Under the pieces are notes generated by a model. It did not search any database. It was not told the DNA's origin and worked only from the letters and a program-made list of their open reading frames with translations. A program made the position numbers and the translations under genes. 39,885 nucleotides of DNA, taken from positions 1 through 39,885 of the forward strand of contig AJWJ01000190.1 in NCBI GenBank assembly GCA_000277445.1, in the 5' to 3' direction. The stretch is from Polysphondylium violaceum (lineage: Eukaryota > Evosea > Eumycetozoa > Dictyosteliales > Dictyosteliaceae). Every line of letters begins with the position of its first letter. Within the stretch, counting starts at the first letter, position 1. Positions 30,230 through 39,885 of this stretch are shown in pieces.

Positions 30230-33067
30230 TTTTGTTTGTATATATATTTGATTAAATAAATAACTATTATTGATTGATTGATTGGATGTGTATTGAACTA
30301 ATAATTATTGCTACTTCACAAATAAATATATTTGATTAATAATGGTGATGATGATAGTTGATATGTTATTAATTAATTGCTTTTCTCTTTTTGTTTTTTT
30401 TGTTAAAAAAAATTAAATAATCTGTATCTAATGGTAAAACTGCTAATTAATTTTTGTTTGTTGTTGATGGGTTAATATCGAGAAATAATAGATTATATAA
30501 CTTATATATACACATGTTGAACACGCATAAATATTGAAAATTAAATCAAAACACGACAGAAGCACATAAATAACACACTACTTTTATTTTAAAAAAAAAA
30601 AAGAAAAGAAAACACACCAAAAGCATATATAATGATCGACGATTTTTAAAAAAACAACAGCAACAACACACTTACACCAAACACACATAATCTATCCTTT
30701 GAGTAATCGAAAATCATTTCTTTATACATATATGTTTATATGTTTATATCACCAAATCTTTACATAAAATCAAATAGTAGATTTTATAATCAAACATTTG
30801 GTTGGTGTACATAGAAAGGAAATTAATTTGATTTGGTAAAAGTAGTGGTGGGTGAGTGTGTTGGTGTGTTGGTATATTAATAAATATGGGTAGAGTGTCT
30901 CTAGATCTCCTCTCTTTTGTTCCTATTTAAAGATCTATATTGATCCTTAAACACGCATAAGTAAAAAATGTTGAATTATATAATTTAATAAATCACAATT
31001 AATTAAACCACAAAGTTTTCTTCTTCCTCCTCCTCTATGGGGAGAGTATTGGGTTTATAATAATAATAATAATATAATAATAATAATAATAATAATAAAA
31101 ACAATAGTAAATGATAATAATAATACACTGTGTGCATGCACAATGTACCATGTGATATTCTTACTTTTACAAAAATAGTAAATAAATATTTCTTGGATTT
31201 GAGTAATAGGGGTGATAAGTAATTATAATAATAAATAATAATAAATAATATAAATATAAATATTGATATTGATTAGTTATAAAATAAATATTAAAAAAAG
31301 TAAAATAGAACTTTAAAATTATAAAAGTGTTTAGTGTTATGAAAAAATTAATAAAAAAATAATAATCTATTATACAGTGTCAATTATTTGTTTATGTGGT
31401 AAATTATCTATACACAATAACAACAACAACAAATGTTGAAATGAAAAATTAAATTGTATGACCTATAAATCCTTTCAATGGAAGATTATGCACTGTATTT
31501 CTATGTATGTGCAATTTGTGTGGATAAGTGGGGGATAGGGTGGGGTGTTTATAGGTATGTATATATTTGGTGGTTTTTTATATGCTTTTTTATAGCAGTA
31601 ATGCTATGTTTCGCCGGCAAGAATCTATTTTGGGTAAGAGTGGTGTGTGGTGTGGTACTCTTTTATGTGTGAGGTGTTTGATATGATATATACATTTGTT
31701 ACTTTTTTTTTTTTTTTAATTTCAATTTTTGTGGTAATACAGTTTTGATTTGGTGTTGGTGGGGGATTTTAGATCTAAAATAAAAGTAAAAAAAATAATG
31801 AAATATTATTTTTAATCTATAATATTTTAATATCTATTTCTATATTTAAATATAGGGGAGAGATTATATATTTATATAAAATGGTGAATATAGGGACAGA
31901 TCGGATTTTATGCAAAAAAAAAAAAGTGCAAAAAAAAAAGAAATTTTAAAAAAATCAATTAAAATTAAAAATAATCGAAAAAAATCTAATCGAAAGCTTT
32001 TTTTTTTTTGTGCCCCCACAAAGGTGGGTGGGGGTCTTGGGTATCCACAAGTTGACTTTTTTTTTTTTATCAACTTGCTACTGTCGATTTGCATGATATG
32101 ATAGTTGATTGTTATCACACACAATATTGCAATCAATCTGATATTTGATATACTTACTATCTCTACCTATACACAGTCTACAAGAGGAAATAAATGTGAT
32201 GGTATTTGAGTTTGGAGAGGTAAATGTGCTTATTCAGTTTGCTTGGTCATTCTGTGACGTCCCAAACACGAATGCGCTACTACTAAAAAAATAAAAAAAC
32301 TATACAAAAATAAAATCAATTCATTAGTGTCCAAAATTCATCAAAGATCACATCATGAGATTGATCAATTTTGGTTTTTTTTTAATTTTTTTTAATTTTT
32401 TTTTTACTTTACTTATCTATCTTTGTTGAGTGATGTAATCTCATCTTGATATGCTTCAAAACAACAACTTATTGATGATATACAGAGAACATCAAAATTC
32501 TCTCAGATTTCGAAAGTTTTTAAGAACTAAAAAAAAATTCAAGACATACCTACATTAGGCCCATTGGGTCCACACCATTAGAAGTTGTTTGATAATTGAT
32601 CGGAATTTTATTCAATAAATCAATAAATATATATTATATGACATCCTACTCTTTTCTTTATAAAAGTATCGTCTATTGATATTTCAAAAAAGTTTTCTAA
32701 ACTATAATGATGGTGATGTCTATATATTATATCAATATCTTGAAATGACAAAGGTTTATCATCGAGAATAATGATATTTAGTTTGTATTGTTAAAAATTG
32801 TACAAGGAGTAAACAACCTACACTTTTGAAAACTATGATTTATCCTCGTTTGTAAACTTTTGAGCAAAGACTAAAAGGATCTTGTTTTAGATCTTGAATA
32901 AAAGTTTAGATTTACATTAATTTTTTTTATTTATGTGGGTTTATATATAAGGAAAAAATGTATAGACAAAGATGATCAAATGAATACTTAGATATAAATA
33001 ATTGTTATTATTATTATTATGATTAGGGTTTTGTAATAGATACTATAACAATATGGAAATAAACATA
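30230..33067. other. Gene-poor 2.8 kb stretch
   Basis: The largest gap in the window. It contains AAT-rich sequence at 31059-31110 and 31225-31260, GT-rich sequence near 30840-30880 and 31500-31680 (with GTGGGGGATAGGGTGGGGTG at about 31527), and a GC island with two hairpins at 32012-32077. A TGACGTCC motif lies near 32255, and a short GC-richer patch at 32550-32580 could be a tiny minus-strand exon. Long frames here (31478-31672 and 31864-32136) are low-complexity. I see no gene with confidence. It should include the promoter of the OSBP gene at its left end. Confidence 0.5.
32012..32077. repeat. GC island with two stem-loops
   Basis: CCCCCAC (32013-32019) faces GTGGGTGGGGG (32024-32034) across a short AAAG loop. 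CAAGTTGA (32048-32055) pairs perfectly with TCAACTTG (32070-32077) across a T-rich loop. Both are flanked by long T or A runs. Confidence 0.6.
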
Positions 33068-34038
33068 TTAATCAAGTTTAAGTTCGAATTTCTCCCAATG
33101 AACACCATCTTTATCAACAACGACAATATCTGCATAATCACCAGTATAAATATCTCTTTCACCAGCAGATGTAATAGCATCCTTTACAAATGAAACTGCT
33201 TGTTGTGAAGTAACATTTCCACCTGCAATAATTTGTTGATTAAATTTGGCAACCTATGTGTTTTGTTGTTAGTATATTGATGCGTACGCAATAGTAATAA
33301 TAATAATAAACACATACTTGATTATCTAAAAGTGGAATAACCAATTGATTACCAGAACCTTGTGAGGCATATTTAACTCTTTCGTGTGAACCAACGGCAT
33401 CATAAGTCCAAGCACAGCCCTCGCCTTTTTCATCAATACCGGCAACGATATTAAAGGTATAATATGGGAAAAATCTTTTATAATACAAAGTGTTGGAGAG
33501 GAATTGTGCAATTGCTGGTGTACTCATTGGTTTACCATGTTCTTTTTGATAGTGTGATAACATTGTTTTAAGACGTTTTTGTAAAGCTAAAGTATCTGCT
33601 TGCATACCACTTGTAGCAAGAACACATTTATCAGTTCTATAATATAATTAATGATTTGTGTTAATATATCTTTCTTATGAATCTAATCTATCCATCTATT
33701 ATCCTTTGTCTCAAGCTCTACTATAATGAGTGTAGGGTATAAACAAAACATTACAATTGAAAGATTTTAGTATATTTTCTTGTTTGAATTCCGTAGCCAC
33801 CATCACTCATACGAGTATCACCTGCAATTACGCAGTAATCTGGGCCACCTACAGCTAAAACTGTGCTATATATGTATGATTAAATATTGATTAATAAACC
33901 GCACATGCACACTAGTTTTAATCATAAAGAATGATCAGTATCAAATTACCCTCCATTATCTACGTATGCTTCAAATCTACCATGTTCAATTGGCATTTGT
34001 TTCTCAAGAGTTGGAAATGGGCTTAATTTTAAATCCAT
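33068..34038 (-). CDS. psmB1: 20S proteasome subunit beta-6 (PSMB1)
   Basis: Structural, non-proteolytic beta-6 subunit of the 20S proteasome core. Four exons (34038-33950, 33865-33755, 33636-33318, 33253-33068) join in phase to give 234 aa, against about 240 in animals. Landmarks are RFEAYVDNGGTVLAVGG, AGDTRMSDGGYGIQTR, TDKCVLATSGMQADTLAL, the FFPYYTFNIVAGIDEKGEG block, PLLDNQ and SAGERDIYTGDYADIVVVDKDG. The RFFPYY segment and the ERDIYTGD ending distinguish beta-6 from catalytic beta subunits. The N-terminal stretch before NGGT is a short propeptide-like region. It stands alone, with no other proteasome gene nearby. Confidence 0.96.
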
Positions 34039-34279
34039 TATATGTATGTATATATGTGTATGTGTATAAATTAAAGAAGTAATATGAAATGAAAAAAATA
34101 ATAAAAAAAAAAAATTTCAAATGATGTTCACCCCACCAATTTTTAAAATTAAAAAAAAAAAAAAAAAAAGAAGAAAAAAAAGAAAAAAAAAGAAAAAATG
34201 ATCAACATCATGATTTAGTGATCCTTTAAGGTAATTAGAATATGAGACAAATATATAGATATAAAAAAGTTATTTTTAT

Positions 34280-35569
34280 TTAAAATAAGAGTGACCAGAG
34301 AGTTTTGAAAATAAAACCACATGAAACACCAGCCAAGACGTCTTCGACGGTGTGGGCTCTTGTGTAGACTCTGTAGAAGCCGACGGCAAAGACAAAGAGG
34401 AGTCTGTTGAGACAACCGGTGATTTGGGTGACAAGAAGCATGGCAATGACGGTGTGTGTCGATGGGAAGGAGCTGTGGTTACTGAATTTGTAGGTAAAGG
34501 GTCTTTTGAAATTTTTGAAAAGGGGTTTGATCAAAAATTCGACAGTGGCAAAAATGATGAGGCCTTGGTAGGTTTGGATATTGGCAAACTCATAGTTGGC
34601 ACCCTCGAGACCGCCAATGTAGATCAACATGGACCAGAGAGTCAAGACGTCGAGGACGGATAAAATGTTTTGAACAGTGTTGTTGGCGAGCAAGTCGACT
34701 GGGAACAAGTAGTTGGTGATGCCCTTGTTGGTCTTGTTTTCTTTTCTGCAGGTGATCATTGAGTCTATGAGAGCTACGCAGCCAATGACATCAATCATAG
34801 TGAATTTATAGTTTTTGTAGTAACAGAGGACAAATAGATTGACAAAGGCCTCAGCATAGGCATAAGAGATGTAGAATGTGACCCATTGATCCTTGTTTAT
34901 GTATCCGTCGTCCTTGGCTCTCTTTACGATACGCATGGTGAGGTAGATGGCAAAGGCAGCAAAATATTGTATATCCTCAAAACAAACGGTAGAGCAAAAG
35001 AAAAAGATCATTGAGATAAAGTGATGGAATGCATAAAACAATTTGCCATCGACACTGTACCCTTTCCAAGTGCTTAGTAAACCATTGAAGATGACCAAAC
35101 CGCCATGAACCATAGAGAGCGATGACAATGGCCAATATAAAGTGACACTTGGTAATGATGGTGTATAAGAGATACTAAAATTAATGATTGATAAAATAAT
35201 AATTAAAAAATCAATAAACAAACCCCATCTTAGGCATTCACCCAACCAAAAAGGTGTAGCTGGTGTGGCTGGTGTTGTGGTTGGTGGTGGGGTAGAAATG
35301 GCATTTTGATTATTGTCAAAGGTTATTGGAACACCTTCGAAAACATTATTTAAAAGTGGTGAAGTTAAAGGAATTGTTGAAGCAGCGTTGTTACTACTAT
35401 TACTATTTCTTATGGTTGGATTCGAAGAAATTGAATTAGAACTATCAATAACAATTAAATTATTTTGAACAGCTTTTTCCAAAGTATTGAACGGATTATT
35501 GGATTTTGAGCCAATACTTCTATTAATGGTTCTATATATTTTGGAATTTATTGGATCAAATGGTTCCAT
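34280..35569 (-). CDS. PAP2-type membrane phosphatase
   Basis: Single-exon 429-aa multi-pass protein of the PAP2 (type 2 phosphatidic acid phosphatase/haloperoxidase) superfamily, which dephosphorylates lipid phosphates. Residues 1-105 are Ser/Asn/Thr/Pro-rich and cytosolic by inference. Several hydrophobic helices follow (for example LFIDFLIIILSIINFSIS and FHHFISMIFFFCSTVCF). The C-terminal end holds the catalytic motifs: KRP at 355-357, PSTH at 369-372 (usual PSGH) and FYRVYTRAHTVEDVLAG, where Arg400, His406 and Asp410 match the SRxxxxxHxxxD motif with Tyr in place of Ser. The catalytic His pair and Asp are kept, so it is probably active. The long region ahead of the motifs is larger than in minimal PAP2 enzymes. 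Substrate is unknown. It is divergent from the SET/MYND gene, 502 bases away. Confidence 0.87.
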   Translation of the reverse strand: MEPFDPINSKIYRTINRSIGSKSNNPFNTLEKAVQNNLIVIDSSNSISSNPTIRNSNSSNNAASTIPLTSPLLNNVFEGVPITFDNNQNAISTPPPTTTPATPATPFWLGECLRWGLFIDFLIIILSIINFSISYTPSLPSVTLYWPLSSLSMVHGGLVIFNGLLSTWKGYSVDGKLFYAFHHFISMIFFFCSTVCFEDIQYFAAFAIYLTMRIVKRAKDDGYINKDQWVTFYISYAYAEAFVNLFVLCYYKNYKFTMIDVIGCVALIDSMITCRKENKTNKGITNYLFPVDLLANNTVQNILSVLDVLTLWSMLIYIGGLEGANYEFANIQTYQGLIIFATVEFLIKPLFKNFKRPFTYKFSNHSSFPSTHTVIAMLLVTQITGCLNRLLFVFAVGFYRVYTRAHTVEDVLAGVSCGFIFKTLWSLLF

Positions 35570-36071
35570 TTTATTATAATTATTAATAATAATATTATTT
35601 AACTTAGGAAAGAAAAAAAAAAAAGTATAGGGAAATATAAAACTATATTATATATAATATATAAATAAATAGATGAAACAAAAATACTAATATTATTTTT
35701 GAATTTGATTTTCTCAAACATTGGATCCATAGTATTTATACTCAAGAGATCACACCATAGTTTGATAAAAAAGGATAAAGACTACATTAAGTTAAAATTT
35801 AAAAATAAATGAGATCTGGACATCAAATTTTAAATTTTAAAATTAAAATAGCTATGCCCTCCCCCTATTTTCATAAACACCCATTGAATTTATTGGAATG
35901 TCGTAAAAATTTAAATCCATTTAAACCTCTTTTAGAGATTCGTAATCAATACTAATTACTACTTTTTTTTTTTTTTTTGTTTTTTTTTGTTTTTTTTTTT
36001 TTTTCTAAGAAAAAGAAAAAATGGGGTAAACACACACTTAGATGAACGCATATGCACAGACAAAATAAGCA
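35570..36071. other. Divergent promoter region, PAP2 and SET/MYND genes
   Basis: About 500 bases, very AT-rich, with TATATTATATATAATATATA near 35643, a C-rich CCCTCCCCC near 35857 and long T runs at 35964-36005. CA-rich sequence (AAACACACAC) near 36028 precedes the plus-strand ATG. No coding frame is supported. Confidence 0.5.
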
Positions 36072-37511
36072 ATGATATCAAAAACGTCAGTCGTGGTCAG
36101 ATTATCTAAATCTCAAAGATATAGTAAATTAACAAAATTGATACATGGCGGCAATAGCCACAATAAGAACTACAATGGTATCTATAGCAGTGATAGCACT
36201 CATCACCTACATCATAATTCAGCGAATTATCCTATAAGACAAATGACAACATCTACCAACTCTGGTAATACTTCTAGAAATAGTAAAACCAATAGCGATA
36301 ATAGCATCAATGATTCGAATCAACAACGAGAAAAGGATTTACTTGTTAGAGAAATGTATAATTTTATTTTGAATGATAACAAATCTATACTAGAGATTAA
36401 AGCATGTGAGGATCAAAAAAAAGGTAGAGGGTTGTTTTTGAGAAGTGATATCCATTCATCTTTGATACCAAACACCACTTTATTTAAAGAAAAACCGTTT
36501 GTTAGTTATCCTTCAATTATTAATCATGAAAATGTAATATTTATTAATCTATTCATAATAAGATGAACGAGTTTAAATAGATTAAATAATGTGAAAAAAA
36601 GATATAAATCTAATAGATAACTAACCACCACTTTTTATTCTTAAAACATATTCATATTTAGGTTTGTGGAAATTGTTTAAAACCATTGGAAAACAATAAA
36701 TCATTGGATAGCTCTGTTGCAAAAAATCATAGCAAATGCGATTCCTGTGAGGAAGAGTATTGTTCAGATAAATGTAGACACGAAGCATCCTTGGATTTTC
36801 ATGGAATTTTATGTAAATCAAATGAACCTGGATTTGAAAAAATTAAAAAATATTGTACTTTGGAAAAAAGAAGATTTCCAATTATGGCCTCTAAAATATT
36901 GGCAAAAATTCTACTCGGTATTCATTTAGAGAAATCAATTAAACATACATGGATTCCATTACAAATGATATCATTTGCAAAGGTATATATATATTCATAT
37001 TTTCTAAATTTAAATTTAAATTATTTCTTTGCTAATTCAAACGATTAAAAAGAAACCAGCACCATTGGAATGGGAGGATGATTATAAAACATTTTCCAAA
37101 GAACTGTTGAAGTCAAGTCCAAGTTTATTAAAACAATATAATTATGAGTGGTTTGTAAGAGTGATGCAAATATTGTATTTGAATACGATCGGCATTGACA
37201 TTCAACGAGAAGAGAAACCCATAGTATCGTCACCAGCATCTGGGATTGGGTTATATTTTTTAGCATCGTTTATCAATCATAGTTGTGATCCAAATGCCTA
37301 TACCCATTTCCCCGACGACCATACCTGTCATCTCAAGCTCCTCAAGTCCGTCCAGCCAGGCGACGAAATCACAATATCCTACACAGACCCCACTCAAAAC
37401 ATTGTCGATCGTCGTAGTAGCCTGTTTGAAAACTACGGCTTCAACTGCGAGTGTCCCAAATGTGTTTCTGAATTACCAAAAAAGAAAAGCCCCTTGAATA
37501 TTAAAAAATAA
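36072..37511 (+). CDS. SET and MYND domain protein (SMYD-like)
   Basis: Probable protein-lysine methyltransferase of the SMYD group. Exons 36072-36533, 36662-36982 and 37053-37511 join in phase 0 to give 413 aa. An N-terminal low-complexity stretch (about 1-90) precedes the first SET segment (KACEDQKKGRGLFLRSDI). The MYND zinc finger (156-205: CGNC, CDSC, EYCSDKC, FHGILC) is inserted in the SET domain as usual. The SET core has NHSCDPN at 336-342, GDEITISY at 364-371 and the post-SET Cys cluster CECPKC at 393-397, the expected SAM-binding and catalytic elements. Substrate is unknown. The last third of exon 3 is distinctly less AT-rich than the rest of the gene. There is no large C-terminal TPR domain as in SMYD1-3, so it is closer in size to SMYD5-type proteins. 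Confidence 0.93.
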
Positions 37512-38197
37512 ATCAATATGTAATATATAACAAATATAGTAGTATAAGAGTCAAGTGTGTTGTTTCTATTTTCAATTTCAATTTTCTATTTTCAATTTTC
37601 ACCACACTTAAAAAGTTTTTTCACCCACCCCACACACCCTGTATGGATGGGGATGGTTTATGATCTTCATACTCTGTGTGTGTGTGTGTGTCTTATTACC
37701 AATATTGGTGTACATGTCATCACTAAACTTGATGTCAATCAAAACTAAAACTAAACAACACACCTTGCCAATGCCCACATTCACACAATGCGCAATTCAA
37801 ATCCCGAGGGCACCAAATTTAATGTTTCGGCAACTTCTTCTCTGGGAAAAAAATAATTTCAAAAATTTTAAAAAAAAAAAGAAAAAAGAAAAAAAGGGGG
37901 TGTTGAGTTTTTTGCAGATTTCAGCAAACAGTTCAAGCAGATAAACACGCTTTTAAATTGAACGATTCAAAGTTTATATGTACAATAATCAAAGCTATAT
38001 ATAAATTTAGTCTGTCAATTTAATTAAATAACAATAATAATACCCTTTTTGTAATATAGTTTTTTGTTTTTGTTTTTTTTATTTTTATTTTATTGTTTTA
38101 TTTTATTTACCTTTTATATATAAATATAAAAAAACATATTATATCACCCATTCTAAATATATACACATACCCATACACATACACATAATATATAAAT
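37512..38197. other. Intergenic, with CA-rich and TG-repeat elements
   Basis: About 690 bases upstream of the PRPP-synthetase-like gene. CACCCACCCCACACACCC lies at about 37622-37639, followed by a TG dinucleotide run near 37675-37691. A moderately GC-rich patch spans 37760-37850, and (A/G)-rich runs precede GGGGGTGTTG near 37897. CA/GT-rich boxes of this type are bound by GBF in dictyostelids; that link is inference. No gene is seen. Confidence 0.5.
37622..37639 (+). promoter_or_regulatory. CA-rich box, GBF-type candidate
   Basis: CACCCACCCCACACACCC in AT-rich surroundings. CA/GT-rich elements are known developmental promoter sites for G-box binding factor in Dictyostelium. It is 560 bases upstream of the 38198 start, so its target is uncertain. 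Confidence 0.35.
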
Positions 38198-38475
38198 ATG
38201 GAATCAGTTAAAATCTTATCGGGCACTGCACATCCAGAATTTGCAGAATTAATTTCTAGAAATTTGAATATAGAGTTGGGCAAAACTCATTGTGGCAAGT
38301 TTTCCAATGGAGAGACTAGTGTGGTCATTGGCGAGAGTATTAGAAGTAAAGAAGTATATATCATTCAACCTACATGTTCACCAAATGTAAATGACAACAT
38401 CATGGAACTACTCGTATTGGTTGATGCTGTCAAGAGAGCTTCATCTAAAAGTATTACAGGTAATATCAGATATTC

Positions 38476-38506
<31 letters not shown>

Positions 38507-39448
38507 AGAGATACAAGATAACTAGACTAGACTAGACTAGAGCATATATTAATAGACTATACAACACTATAACTATGATAGCTGTCATTCCTTTCTTTGG
38601 CTATGGTAAACAAAATAAAAAGGAAAAGTCGAGAGAACCAATCGTATCTAAATTGATTGCAAATATGATTGAGAAATCTGGTGTAAATAGAGTGATTTCG
38701 ATGGATTTAGAGTAATGTATCTTAATAGTAAAGGAGATAGATGAGGTAGAGATGTGAATAGAGTATATTAATATTGTATACACTATAGAGCAAGTCAGAT
38801 TCAAGGTTTTTTCAACATTCCCGTAGATAATTTATATGCAGAACCATTGATTGTTAAATATATTGAAAAACACATTAAAGGAGACAGAGTTGTAGTATCA
38901 CCCGCCGTAGATGGTGTCAAGAGAACTAAACTCGTCTCTGATAAATTAAATTGTGATTTAGCCATTCTTGATAGAACAACCAAAGAAGAAAAGAATGATA
39001 TGATTTTAGTAGGTGATGTTAAAGATAAAATTGCCGTTATTATAGGTAGTACTGCTGATACTTGTGGTATGTATTATTATTACGATGGTGATGATACTAA
39101 TTGTGTCTCATGTCTCTATTCATGTTAGTATGTCCTCCTAACAATACTCATCTAAATATCAATATAGAAACATTGGCTTTATCAGCAAAGGTGTTAAAAA
39201 GAAGTGGAGCTACAAAAGTTTATGCACTTGTTTCTCATGGAGAGTTGAGTGGAAATGCTATAGACACCCTAAACAATTCAGAATTGGAGGAGTTGGTCAT
39301 TACAAATTCAATTCCTATCGGTGAGAAAACTAAACAATGTCCAAAAATTAAAGTTATCAATGTTGCCCCCATGTTTTCCGAAGCCATTAGAAGAATCATA
39401 CACGGTGAAAGTATGACTGCTCAATCTTCAAAATTCACCATTTTATAA
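38198..39448 (+). CDS. PRPP synthetase-like, probably non-catalytic
   Basis: Homologue of ribose-phosphate pyrophosphokinase, which makes PRPP for nucleotide synthesis. Four exons (38198-38459, 38582-38711, 38789-39066, 39168-39448) join in phase to give 316 aa, the normal full length. Fold landmarks are strong: KFSNGET, MELLVLVDAVKRAS, KSREPIVSKLIANMI, SQIQGFFNIPVDNLYAEP, LVGDVKDKIAVI and SEAIRRIIHGES. Key sites are altered. MDLH is MDLE (Glu131 for the ATP/Mg His). SPDAGGAKR is SPAVDGVKR (Asp lost). The PRPP loop DDMADTCGT is GSTADTCET, and YARQDKK is YGKQNKK. The catalytic-loop Lys/Arg stretch is also missing. This parallels animal PRPSAP regulatory subunits. A scaffold or regulator of active PRS is my inference. 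Intron 1 carries two microsatellites. Confidence 0.88.
38477..38541. repeat. ATAG/GA and ACTAG microsatellites
   Basis: Within intron 1 of the PRPP-synthetase-like gene: tandem ATAG, then GA repeats, then a pentanucleotide ACTAG array ending at 38541. Confidence 0.8.
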
Positions 39449-39885
39449 AGAACCAAAGATAGCACTGCGTTCATATTAAATAATAATAATAACAATAACA
39501 ATAACAATAAATCATTCATCATAAATTAATGATATTTATAATAATAATCATAAATCATTTCATTTATTTGATTCATACACAGAATGATATAAATTTGGTA
39601 ATTTGTATTCTCTTTCCTTTAAAGGAATAGCATAAATATATTTGTGTGGGTTTTTTATTCATATAAAATGTGTGCGTGTTTGGTTCATATTTATAAACAA
39701 CAGATATTTCAGCAAAAGTATGGTCCTTATCTAGATAAGGAAGCGGGTTTTTTCTTTTTTTTCATTTTTTTTCATTTTTATTTTGATAAATGTAAATTTT
39801 TAAGTGTATTGATGTATGACGTCTCTCACTACCAGGAGGACACACTCGAAAAAGGCTCAAAATATTTATAGTATTTTTTTTTTTT
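39449..39885. other. Right edge, 3' flank with palindromes
   Basis: Downstream of the PRPP-synthetase-like stop. It has AATAAT/AACAAT triplet runs near 39480-39510, the palindrome TTCCTTTAAAGGAA at 39614-39627 and the perfect 18-base palindrome TCCTTATCTAGATAAGGA at 39724-39741. It ends in T-rich sequence. The short open frame near 39644-39871 lacks support. Confidence 0.5.
39724..39741. repeat. 18-base perfect palindrome
   Basis: TCCTTATCTAGATAAGGA, followed by a GC-richer AAGCGGG and a T-run. The hairpin plus T-run layout could mark a transcript end or a factor site; neither is shown. Confidence 0.5.

Noticed and set aside
31478-31672. Trp/Val/Phe-rich short frame that could be taken for a small membrane protein
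   Set aside because: Like the one near 21326, it arises from GT-rich DNA upstream of a minus-strand gene.
39101-39167. Alternative earlier 3' splice site for the last PRPP-synthetase-like exon
   Set aside because: Starting the exon at 39132 instead of 39168 adds residues that do not match the family and breaks the loop alignment, while the 39168 site gives the right phase and sequence.

Overview
The window looks like nuclear DNA of a dictyostelid social amoeba. It is very AT-rich, with long poly-A/T runs between genes and short GT-AG introns whose donors are mostly GTATGT or GTAAGT. Proteins carry long runs of Asn, Ser and Thr coded by AAT/AAC and other triplet repeats, and the gene set is typical of Amoebozoa (RGS-ankyrin protein, Ras-like GTPase, OSBP, secreted cellulose/chitin-type proteins). 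I cannot place it to species. I saw no rRNA, tRNA, CRISPR array, transposon or virus-derived element.

Layout, left to right. 260-1237 (-) is an unrecognised acidic/basic protein. 1776-2944 (-) holds two tandem SUMO genes sharing one intron position. 3138-4855 (+) is PIG-C, a GPI-anchor enzyme subunit, divergent from SUMO. 5265-8405 (+) is a cluster of three secreted AA10/CBM33-like proteins; the third has Arg in place of the mature N-terminal copper-binding His. 8406-9314 holds an orphan coding-like fragment and a large palindrome. 9315-18668 (+) is a giant FG nucleoporin-like gene (about 3070 aa) with five nearly identical RanBP2-type zinc fingers, two acidic/FG modules and a charged repeat array. 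18746-19223 (-) is a SnoaL-like protein, and 19511-21019 (-) an ankyrin-RGS protein.

22167-22615 (+) is a small basic coiled-coil protein. 23249 to about 25096 (+) is a GATA-like/PHD-like zinc-finger protein whose reading frame is broken at an A9 run. 25341-26127 (+) is a divergent Ras/Rap-type GTPase with a CAAX box. 26497-28238 (-) is an SLC19-type folate/thiamine carrier, and 28790-30229 (-) an oxysterol-binding-family protein. A 2.8 kb gene-poor stretch follows. 33068-34038 (-) is proteasome beta-6 (PSMB1), 34280-35569 (-) a PAP2-type membrane phosphatase, 36072-37511 (+) a SET/MYND protein, and 38198-39448 (+) a PRPP-synthetase-like protein lacking several catalytic residues.

The genes do not form one pathway; this is an ordinary eukaryotic mixture with local tandem duplication (SUMO, AA10-like). 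All spliced models were built by joining frames at GT-AG sites and checking phase by hand; none has been tested against transcripts. The points most worth following are the Arg-for-His AA10 paralogue, gene conversion between the other two, the paired SUMOs with different C-termini, the modular nucleoporin and the probable pseudoenzyme PRPP synthetase.
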